NCBI GenBank assembly: GCA_900109485.1
Contig: FOAY01000002.1
Span: 206,392 to 270,391 of the forward strand
Reading direction: 5' to 3'
DNA length: 64,000 nt
DNA from: Kosakonia sacchari
GTDB lineage: Bacteria; Pseudomonadota; Gammaproteobacteria; Enterobacterales; Enterobacteriaceae
Below are positions 1 to 7,120 of this stretch, one piece after another (positions within the stretch are counted from its first letter, which is position 1; every line of letters starts with the position of its first letter). The notes beneath the pieces are model-generated. The model had not been told where the DNA came from, did not search any database, and saw only the letters and a program-made list of their open reading frames with translations. The position numbers and the translations under genes were made by a program.

Positions 1-101
1 TTTTTTTATCACTGTTCGTCCTGCGGCTTATTGAAAGCCTGATTAATCACAGCGTAATTTTCCTCTCTGGGGCTGAATGCAGGTTTTAATTTCACCTGTT
101 A

Positions 102-191
102 ATGCAGTTTCAGGAGGCGTACCGCAAAGATATTTTCCGTCAGGCCGGAATCTATGAAACCTCGTTTTACAACTCACGGCTCGCTAAATAA
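102..191 (+). pseudogene. IS3-type transposase OrfA remnant (29 codons)
   Basis: A short open frame from ATG 102 to TAA 189-191 encodes 29 residues containing FRQAGI and ETSFYN. This resembles the helix-turn-helix of IS3-family OrfA proteins (typically CRxxGISxxTFYNWxxKYG). The tryptophan that normally follows YN is replaced by Ser, and the frame stops where the rest of OrfA should continue. No OrfB and no terminal inverted repeats are visible. It is best read as a decayed insertion-sequence fragment beside the fimbrial operon; chance similarity in so short a frame cannot be excluded. Confidence 0.45.
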
Positions 192-275
192 CCCATAAAT
201 AAACTGAAGTTATATTTAAATCGTTGGGTGATTTCGCTGAATTTTAATATCCCTGGCCAGTAAAACGCAGATGAT

Positions 276-983
276 TTATTTCATAAACCGGTGCTTCAAT
301 ATTTCCCCACTATCATTTATCCAGCCCGCTTCCACGTTTATTGCTTCACTGCCGACATTACGCTCCAGCAAATAACGCCGCTGGCTGAAGGGTTTAATCA
401 TCATATCGTCCTGCTGGTGCGCTTTCGTCTGCCCGGCGCGGCCCGTCACGCTGAGTGTGGTAAAAGAAATGCCCAGCGGCGTTGGGTTGTTGAATTCAAG
501 CCAGGACTTTTCACCTTCCGCATACAGGCGAAAGGTCAGTCTGCCGATCGCTTCTTCGGGTGTCAGGGTGAGCGTTTGCGGGCGGTAAAAGATCTTGAGC
601 TGGGTGTTCATTGCCAGCTTCAGAAACGACTTGTCCAGGCCTGAGCTGTCCGGCGGCACTTCATACAGATTGAGCCAGAAAACCGATTCCCGATCCGTCG
701 GCAGCGGATCGTGGTTATAAATGATGCGTAACCCCTGCGTGCTTCCGGGAGCCAGGCGAAAGACTGGCGGCAGAATGACAAAGGGCGCAGCGCCGTTATC
801 CGGCGAGCCTTCGCCGTTGTCTGCCCAGGTTTGCACAATCACCGGCCAGGCATTGGTGTTCACCAGCATCAGCGTTTTTTCACGCGCGTTCGGTGGATAA
901 ATTACCCGTGTCATGGCAGGCATTACGCCAGCCAACGTCGCCGGTACGAACAGGACGAACAGCAGAATGAAAAACCGGCTCAT
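276..983 (-). CDS. Fimbrial periplasmic chaperone (second, distal chaperone of the operon)
   Basis: A 235-residue PapD-like chaperone with an N-terminal signal peptide (ending near LAGV). The N-domain carries TRVIYPPNAREKTLMLVN, and PTDRESVFWLNLYEVPP matches the conserved LPxDRESxFWLNxxxIPP segment of the G1 strand region. It should donate a beta strand to fimbrial subunits in the periplasm and deliver them to the usher. Its start overlaps the end of the tip-protein gene by 4 bp, so the two are translationally coupled. It is the last gene of the operon. Two chaperones in one operon, with this order, match the Salmonella stbABCDE arrangement, where the fifth gene is also a chaperone. Confidence 0.88.
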   Translation of the reverse strand: MSRFFILLFVLFVPATLAGVMPAMTRVIYPPNAREKTLMLVNTNAWPVIVQTWADNGEGSPDNGAAPFVILPPVFRLAPGSTQGLRIIYNHDPLPTDRESVFWLNLYEVPPDSSGLDKSFLKLAMNTQLKIFYRPQTLTLTPEEAIGRLTFRLYAEGEKSWLEFNNPTPLGISFTTLSVTGRAGQTKAHQQDDMMIKPFSQRRYLLERNVGSEAINVEAGWINDSGEILKHRFMK

Positions 984-2323
984 TGCATTTTCACGATCAC
1001 GTACGCGGTGGCATGAACGCGGCCTGCGGTGACCGTCATTCCAGGCAGTTTTTGCAGGCTGGCGATAAAGGAGAGGCTGTAATTGCGAAAGCCGGGGTAT
1101 GAACTGCCGTTCGACGTTGCGCCAGCGAGTACCGGATACCAGCCAGCGTTATTGCCCGCGGGCGTGAGCGAAAGCGGTACATTGGTGGACTGGCCGAGAA
1201 ACGTCATTGGCTGGCCCGGACTGACGCTGTTGGCAATGGTTATACCCACGCCTTTTGCCATCTCCGGCGCATTATAGTTATCAGAAACCAGTGCCCTGAC
1301 GCCGCCGCTGGCGTTGACCAGATTCAGGCTCTGCGCCGCGCTGTAAGCGCCTTCGGAAACCTGAAAACCCAGCGCAACCTGGGTATCGTTCAGCCCGGAA
1401 ACGACCGTGTTATTGCATTCCAGTTGTACATTGAAATTCGCGCTGCTTACCATGCCAGCGTCCAGATCTCTCACGCTGATGGTGGGTAACAACACCAGCG
1501 GCGTGGCGTTGCGCACCGCACATGTGGGATTGTTATAAAGTTTATTCGCCATGCGCATGCCATAACCAAAGCCATTGTCAGCAAGCCAGAAGTCTGAGTT
1601 TGTGGCGCTGTCCTCACCGGCTTCATCATGGCCAAAAGTCATGATAGCGGCAGAACCTGAAAGCTGGACATAAGCATTAGGCTGCGTGCAGGTATATATC
1701 TCGCCCGATGGGGTAGCAAAGACAATACCTGAAAGGTTGTTATTGTTGTTGCCGCAATAACTGGTGATTGCGCCCAGGCCGGGTAACGTACTGACCCGGT
1801 AAAGTTCAGACTGCAACGGCGGAATATCCTGTAAGCGGATCTGAATTTTCGAGCCGACGGTGGCGTAAGTCGTCACGGGGATTTTTTGCCAGTTGCGCGT
1901 CAACGTTATGCCCGACATTGACTGCTTGATACCAACGTAGGCGAACCATGTGGCGTAGACATTAGTCAAATTATCGTTTGCGCCGATGTCATAATAGCCG
2001 CCCACCCGATCATCACCATTGGTCGCCACCAAAAAATAGATACTGGCCAGGTCGGCCTGATCGCACTCCCACAATACCGATGCGCCCGAAGCGCCGCCTG
2101 TGGTGTAGTTGGTTGGCGGCGTAACCGTGGTGGCAATTAATGTTCCGACCGGCGCGAAGTAGGTATCGATCAGGTTAATCTTGCCGAACTTGATCTGCGC
2201 GGAGTTGAAATCTTCGGTCTGGCTAACCATGGTTTTGGTACATAGGGCCCACGCCGATGCGTGCAGCAGTACCAACAATGCAAGCAAGCAGAGTTTCAGG
2301 AACAAAAGAGTGTGCTTTGTCAT
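980..2323 (-). CDS. Fimbrial tip protein/adhesin (StbD-like, two-domain)
   Basis: A 447-residue secreted protein with a hydrophobic signal peptide (LLFLKLCLLALLVLLHASAWA) and a mature start at LCTKTM. It is more than twice the length of a pilin. The layout fits an N-terminal receptor-binding domain (about residues 27-250) followed by a pilin domain ending in TAYVIVKMQ, the alternating hydrophobic beta strand recognised by the chaperone. Cysteines C28, C91, C191, C213, C269 and C303 could form disulfides within each half. It lies between the usher and the second chaperone, the StbD position. Receptor specificity cannot be read from sequence. Confidence 0.8.
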   Translation of the reverse strand: MTKHTLLFLKLCLLALLVLLHASAWALCTKTMVSQTEDFNSAQIKFGKINLIDTYFAPVGTLIATTVTPPTNYTTGGASGASVLWECDQADLASIYFLVATNGDDRVGGYYDIGANDNLTNVYATWFAYVGIKQSMSGITLTRNWQKIPVTTYATVGSKIQIRLQDIPPLQSELYRVSTLPGLGAITSYCGNNNNNLSGIVFATPSGEIYTCTQPNAYVQLSGSAAIMTFGHDEAGEDSATNSDFWLADNGFGYGMRMANKLYNNPTCAVRNATPLVLLPTISVRDLDAGMVSSANFNVQLECNNTVVSGLNDTQVALGFQVSEGAYSAAQSLNLVNASGGVRALVSDNYNAPEMAKGVGITIANSVSPGQPMTFLGQSTNVPLSLTPAGNNAGWYPVLAGATSNGSSYPGFRNYSLSFIASLQKLPGMTVTAGRVHATAYVIVKMQ

Positions 2324-2337
2324 GCCGGTTTCTCCCT

Positions 2338-4860
2338 TTACTGACAGGTTTCATTCAGGCGAATTAAAGGGCTCGCGGTATCTTTTCCGGAGAAGTCGTA
2401 CGAGAGACGGCAGCGATCCTGCGGCTCATTTCCCCAACGCAGCGTTAACCGCCCTTTGGGTCGATCGGTGCGCAAGTAAATTTGCCCGTTTTGTCCGGCG
2501 ATGCCGATCAGTGTGTTGTTCTCATCAAGTACATCCGCGCCTGCTGGCGGCTCAGAGCCATCCGGCAGCGTCGATTTGATCAATAATGCTTTCCCGTTGC
2601 GGGTACGGAAAATGACTTTGGCTGAAGCCCCGGCAATCGGCGCTATCTGTTTTTCGTTGTCGATCAGTTCTGCATCACCCTCCATACCTTGCGGATCGAG
2701 GGTGATGCGGTTGTAACGGTAGGGGGTAATGGCCGGGAGCAGCGCATAACCGCTGTCGTTGATCTCAAGGTGTTCGGAATTGAACACTTTAGCTCCGGCA
2801 GCGCCTTTGGCTTCGACCAGCGCAAAGGTATCGCCGAGATACGGGCCGAATGTGATGCCACCGGAGTGCGCTACCACCGCGCCCTGGACATTACCGGCAG
2901 CCTGCCAGTAGTCATTCCCGCGCGAGGCGTTCACGCCGACGGTGGCTTGAGAGAACCGTTTTTGCACACCGCCACTGAGCGTCGTCTGGTGATATTGCTG
3001 GTCGCGCATCACATCCAGGTTGTAGCTTGCGGTTTGCCCGGTATCGAGCATGCCGGAAAGCGAGCTCTGGTATTGATCGCTGCCGTCCGTTGAGTGCATC
3101 CATGAATTGCTCAGGCTGGGTACGCGTGGGCCGCTCCCGCCGAGCGGGAAAGAGAGGGAGAACGAGGTGAACGTCTGCATATCCCCGGCATTCTGATAAC
3201 CGCCGGTGTGCTGCCGGCCAACGGAAAGGTTTATTGAGATCCCGTAGCGGAAACTGTTGCTGTAACCCAGCTGGAGTTGTGTGTCGCGGCTTTTTCCGCC
3301 GCGATAATTCTGCGTAGAGCCGGAGATAAAAACGTTGCCGAACTCGGCCAGGCTCTGGTTCATGGTCAGTTCAAAGCGCGATTGTTGGCGCCAGCTATCT
3401 GATTCCCACAACTGATTATTACGCTGTGCCTCTCGCGCTCCCAGCACGTCCATCAGATCGTGATAACCGCGGGTGGAATAGCGATATCCCGCCATAGAAA
3501 GCGTGGTGTTGGTCGGCTGGAAGGTTTTACTCCAGCGAAGTTGCGACATCCAGCCGTCGGTATAGCCGGTATCAGGCAACCGCGCGTGTGACCAGGTGAG
3601 ATCCGCGCCGATGGCGCCAAAAGCGCTGGCATATACGCCGCCGAGCATCAGCGCCTGATAACCGTCGGCAACGCGCGCCGCAGTGTTGAAGGTGACGGCA
3701 TTGGTGAGGCCGTGCTGCCAGGTCATATCGCTGAAAAACGAATCATCGCCGCTGTCCTGGGTTTTGCCCATTTCGAGATTGAAGCGGGAAATCCCCGGCC
3801 GCATCGATTCCGGAACCGCAGAAAAGGGCACGCTGAAGCGGCTCACGGAGCCGTTGGCTTCGGTTACCGAGACATCAAGATCGCCACTAAAGCTGGTGGG
3901 GTAGAGATCGGTAATTTCAAACGGCCCCGGCGCGACGGTGGTCTGATAAATTTCATTGCCATTCTGCATGACGGAGACGCGGGCATTGGTTGTCGCCACG
4001 CCGCGAATAACGGGCGCATAGCCGCGCATCGAATCCGGCAGCATTCGTTCGTCGGTGGCGATGCTGGCGCCACGGTAGTTCAGTCCGGAGAAAAAACGCC
4101 CTTTCGTGATGAGCTGGCCGAACATCAGCTGGCTATTCAGGACAGGGATCGGGTGCTGGACGTAACTGCGGATATTGTTCCAGCGGTTACCGTTCTGGTT
4201 ATCCCAGGTGAAATTGGATAATTGCCGGTATTGCCAGGAGCCGAGATTCATCCCGCCGCTTAATGACATCCACAGCGAGCGCTGATTCGGGGTTGCTGGC
4301 ACTGAATAGGAGACGTTGTAGTAATTCGCGAGGTAATTGATAAATGCCATCGATGCGCCATTATCGAGTTCATCCGGGTCAACGTATCCGCGTGGTTGAA
4401 TGCGCATCAGGCTTTGCGGCACGGTGATATCCAGCCGCAGTTGCGGTAAGTTTGTCCGGCTGGTGCCGCCCGGCGCGGCCTCCTGAATTAATACGCAATT
4501 ATCTTCAGGCAAGGCGGAAGCGGGGCTTTTAGCGTTTTTAATGTGCGCGGACTCAAGGATCTCCGGGCTCAGACAAGGTTGGCTTGTGCCGTCAGCAAAG
4601 CCTTTAAAATAGACATCATAGGTACCCGTCAATTTATTATTGGTGTACACATCCATCTTGTAATTGCCCGGAACAATCGACTGCGGCGTGGCAAGCCGCG
4701 TTAATGAATCCTGACTGAAACGGCTGCCACGAAAGAGTTGTGGATCAAAGGTGTAATGGTCTTCGCTGGAGCCGAGGGTTGCAGCTATTTCTTTACCCCA
4801 TGCAGGCAATAAAATAAAAAAAAAGGCGCTAGCCGAAAGTAAAACAGCGAATTTATTCAT
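2338..4860 (-). CDS. Fimbrial outer-membrane usher
   Basis: An 840-residue FimD/PapC-family usher with a signal peptide (FAVLLSASAFFFILLPAWG). It has the N-terminal chaperone-subunit binding domain, then the 24-strand barrel with a plug region (RGYAPVIRGVATTNARVSVMQNG; PGPFEITDLYPTSFSGDL is the classic usher signature), and C-terminal domains ending in a Cys pair (CRLSYDF...NETCQ). It assembles and secretes the fimbria across the outer membrane. It lies 47 bp downstream of the first chaperone gene and 14 bp upstream of the tip gene, so the operon is contiguous. Full length for the family, with no frameshift seen. Confidence 0.93.
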   Translation of the reverse strand: MNKFAVLLSASAFFFILLPAWGKEIAATLGSSEDHYTFDPQLFRGSRFSQDSLTRLATPQSIVPGNYKMDVYTNNKLTGTYDVYFKGFADGTSQPCLSPEILESAHIKNAKSPASALPEDNCVLIQEAAPGGTSRTNLPQLRLDITVPQSLMRIQPRGYVDPDELDNGASMAFINYLANYYNVSYSVPATPNQRSLWMSLSGGMNLGSWQYRQLSNFTWDNQNGNRWNNIRSYVQHPIPVLNSQLMFGQLITKGRFFSGLNYRGASIATDERMLPDSMRGYAPVIRGVATTNARVSVMQNGNEIYQTTVAPGPFEITDLYPTSFSGDLDVSVTEANGSVSRFSVPFSAVPESMRPGISRFNLEMGKTQDSGDDSFFSDMTWQHGLTNAVTFNTAARVADGYQALMLGGVYASAFGAIGADLTWSHARLPDTGYTDGWMSQLRWSKTFQPTNTTLSMAGYRYSTRGYHDLMDVLGAREAQRNNQLWESDSWRQQSRFELTMNQSLAEFGNVFISGSTQNYRGGKSRDTQLQLGYSNSFRYGISINLSVGRQHTGGYQNAGDMQTFTSFSLSFPLGGSGPRVPSLSNSWMHSTDGSDQYQSSLSGMLDTGQTASYNLDVMRDQQYHQTTLSGGVQKRFSQATVGVNASRGNDYWQAAGNVQGAVVAHSGGITFGPYLGDTFALVEAKGAAGAKVFNSEHLEINDSGYALLPAITPYRYNRITLDPQGMEGDAELIDNEKQIAPIAGASAKVIFRTRNGKALLIKSTLPDGSEPPAGADVLDENNTLIGIAGQNGQIYLRTDRPKGRLTLRWGNEPQDRCRLSYDFSGKDTASPLIRLNETCQ

Positions 4861-4907
4861 CGAAGATTGCCCATACCGAAAGAGTCCTGCCTTAGCACAA
4901 GCAAACG

Positions 4908-5627
4908 TTATAAGGGGTGTCTGGAATCCACATTTACGCCGTAATCATTCACCGTCACCAGCGCGATGGATGCATTCTGGGTGTTTACCTTGTTGGCGTG
5001 CAAAGGCCATTCGACTTTGCTTTTAGGGGGAACCATGACCGCATCGGCAAGGGGGTATTTTGTGCCGTTAGCAATAAGCTCGGCGCGGCGAATAACGGAG
5101 TAATAACCGGTAGGATTCGTTACCTCAATGCCATGTGGCTTTACCTGGAATGACAGCTTTTCTACCGTTTCATACGAATTACCGGGAATAGTGTGCGGAC
5201 GATAGAAAATTTTGAGGCGATTAGTCAGCGCCAGTACTAATTGATTACGAACATTATCTTTATTCTTCAGATAAGGTAATTGACTAAAACTGAAGTAAAA
5301 AATCGATTCACGATCCTGGGGCAAATTGTCCCCTGTGAAGATCAATTTTACGGATTGCCCACTCTCTGGTTCCATTCTGAATATTTGCGGGGTGGTAATA
5401 AAAGGCGCTTCAGGATGTTTTGCTTTTCCAATACCGGAACCATCATCAACCTGAATACTGACGATAAAAGGCTGCGAGCTGGTGTTTCTTAATTGAATTG
5501 TTTTTTCTTTGATATCATCGGGGTAGATGATTCGCGTCCCGGTCATGATTACGTTTGCGGCTGTGTTCACAGAAATGGTGATGGAAAATAAAAATACAGT
5601 AAAAGCCATTAACCTGTTCATTTTCAC
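4908..5627 (-). CDS. Fimbrial periplasmic chaperone (first chaperone)
   Basis: A 239-residue PapD-like chaperone with a signal peptide (MKMNRLMAFTVFLFSITISVNTAANV). Family landmarks are TRIIYPDDIKEKTIQLRNT in the first strand pair, TPQIFRMEPESGQSVKLIFTG, LPQDRESIFYFSFSQLP, and NRLKIFYRP at the domain boundary. It folds subunits in the periplasm by donor-strand complementation. It follows the major subunit gene after a 77-bp gap that contains a stem-loop. It is only distantly similar to the second chaperone (276-983), so the pair is not a recent duplication. Confidence 0.88.
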   Translation of the reverse strand: MKMNRLMAFTVFLFSITISVNTAANVIMTGTRIIYPDDIKEKTIQLRNTSSQPFIVSIQVDDGSGIGKAKHPEAPFITTPQIFRMEPESGQSVKLIFTGDNLPQDRESIFYFSFSQLPYLKNKDNVRNQLVLALTNRLKIFYRPHTIPGNSYETVEKLSFQVKPHGIEVTNPTGYYSVIRRAELIANGTKYPLADAVMVPPKSKVEWPLHANKVNTQNASIALVTVNDYGVNVDSRHPL

Positions 5628-5672
5628 ATTATCCCTGCGCTGGTTATTTATTGCGTAATATTGAATAGATTT

Positions 5673-5697
5673 CTGGCTGACGTCGTCACGCAGCCAG
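5673..5697 (-). promoter_or_regulatory. Stem-loop between pilin and chaperone genes
   Basis: CTGGCTG (5673-5679) pairs with CAGCCAG (5691-5697), leaving an 11-nt loop, just downstream of the pilin stop codon. No U-tract follows on the minus strand, so it is more likely a partial terminator or an RNA-stabilising hairpin than a full stop. In several fimbrial operons such a hairpin makes the major subunit far more abundant than the assembly proteins; applying that here is inference. Confidence 0.5.
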
Positions 5698-5704
5698 TTG
5701 TGAT

Positions 5705-6262
5705 TTAGAGATAGCTCAGCGAATATTCGGCAATGGCGGTAATTTTACCAGGGACGGCAGCGGTACTATCGGTGACATAGTAGCGTGCGCCATAATCATA
5801 ACTGGCTTCTGTCTGGTTGGCTGGAAGGCTCAACCCTGGCACGGAGGTGACACCGGAAAGCCGGATCTCTGTACCCCCGGAACCCGCGTCCATCAACTGA
5901 ATGCCGAAACCTGCCGCTGCGTTTGTACCCGAATAGCCGTTGCCAAGTACGCCCATTGCATCAACGTTATAACCGAGGAAATTGGTGCTGATATTTGTCA
6001 CGGTGGATGTAGCCAGGCAACCACTGATTGAAACGGTGAACGGGGTTTGGCCGTAAAATTGGCCGTTGGCTAATGGGGCACCGAAGTCGGTCATAGACAC
6101 GGTAGGTAATAAGACGACGGAATCTGTGCGACCATTGATCTGTATGTCGCAGGTCTGGCCCGAGACTTCGCCCTGAAAGGTTACCGTCGGGGCGGCAAAA
6201 AGTGGTAACGGTAATGTCATAACGCCCAGTAACGGTAACGTTTTTTTAATTCCGGTTAGCAT
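5705..6262 (-). CDS. Major fimbrial subunit (pilin)
   Basis: A 185-residue type 1-family pilin. It has a signal peptide cut after LPLFA, a mature N-terminus APTVTFQGEVSGQTCDI with the first conserved Cys, a second Cys in SGCLATST, and a C-terminal beta strand IAEYSLSYL with the penultimate aromatic pattern recognised by chaperones. It polymerises by donor-strand exchange to form the shaft. It is the first gene of the operon, and the 5' region at 6263-7120 must hold its promoter. Gene order subunit-chaperone-usher-tip-chaperone is that of stbABCDE. Confidence 0.88.
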   Translation of the reverse strand: MLTGIKKTLPLLGVMTLPLPLFAAPTVTFQGEVSGQTCDIQINGRTDSVVLLPTVSMTDFGAPLANGQFYGQTPFTVSISGCLATSTVTNISTNFLGYNVDAMGVLGNGYSGTNAAAGFGIQLMDAGSGGTEIRLSGVTSVPGLSLPANQTEASYDYGARYYVTDSTAAVPGKITAIAEYSLSYL

Positions 6263-7120
6263 ATATATATCCTTATTTTTTACAACCCATTTAGAAATAA
6301 TGATATGGCAAATAATATTTGCCGATGGCGATTTCTGTCATTCCATCATTAATATCACTGCTTAGGAATTTTATTACATATTATTTAAAATAAAGACCAT
6401 AGGCAATATGTTGTCTTTAATTATGGGATTATTCAGAAATGGCAATTATATTATTTGTTTTGTCTTATTTTTTTATAAATTAATACATGAAATATATAAA
6501 AAGAGATAACCATAAGGAGGGGGAAAATGTGATCTGCATCTCAGGTGTGTTCTTGTAAAATAAATGATTTGCAACCTTCATATTGAAAAATCCTGGTTGG
6601 TTGTGAAATGAAAGTAGCAAGGAGTGATGAGATTTTATGATGACGGAGCAGGCAGCCGTATGAAAGGTTACATTGTGATAATCAGCGTTTTTGTTCGCGA
6701 TTTGCAGCGCTGAGTTCTGCGAATCATTATTGAATTTTATTTCTAATTATTTGGTGTCAGCTTTATCAATATAATTAGTTTTTTTATTTTCGTATTTTTA
6801 ACTGCATTGAAAAATCCGATTTGGGTTTTAATATATTGTTTTACCTTTCGTCTCCTGTTAAATTTTTTTAGGCCTTAAATAAGGTTTGCGGCATCTGTTT
6901 GTTGCATCACTCAATAATATGAAATGCTTATTTTAATAAGTCATGAAATTAACATGGCTTACGGTAAGCTGCTTTTCTATTCATTGAATCTTCTCTGAAA
7001 TAATAGATTTGTAAAGTTAGCTGTTATTTCTGGAAGATACGTTGCGATATTCAATTCAAAGAATACAGCAAAAAAATATATATATTCAATTTTCAAACCA
7101 GGTAAAAGGAATTCAATAAC
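6263..7120. promoter_or_regulatory. AT-rich divergent regulatory region between fimbrial operon and TPS/acyl-chain operon
   Basis: 858 bp without a convincing gene, clearly AT-rich and therefore a likely H-NS silencing target. It must contain the promoters of both divergent operons. A CRP-like site, TGTGATCTGCATCTCA (6528-6543, 9 of 10 bases of TGTGA-N6-TCACA), is present. Directly in front of it, an AAGGAGG Shine-Dalgarno (6514-6520) is followed by ATG-TGA (6527-6532), a start-stop pair. No inverted-repeat-bounded phase switch was found by eye. Confidence 0.5.

Noticed and set aside
6263..7120. Invertible promoter (fimS-like phase switch)
   Set aside because: No pair of matching inverted repeats flanking a segment was found by eye and no recombinase gene is present.
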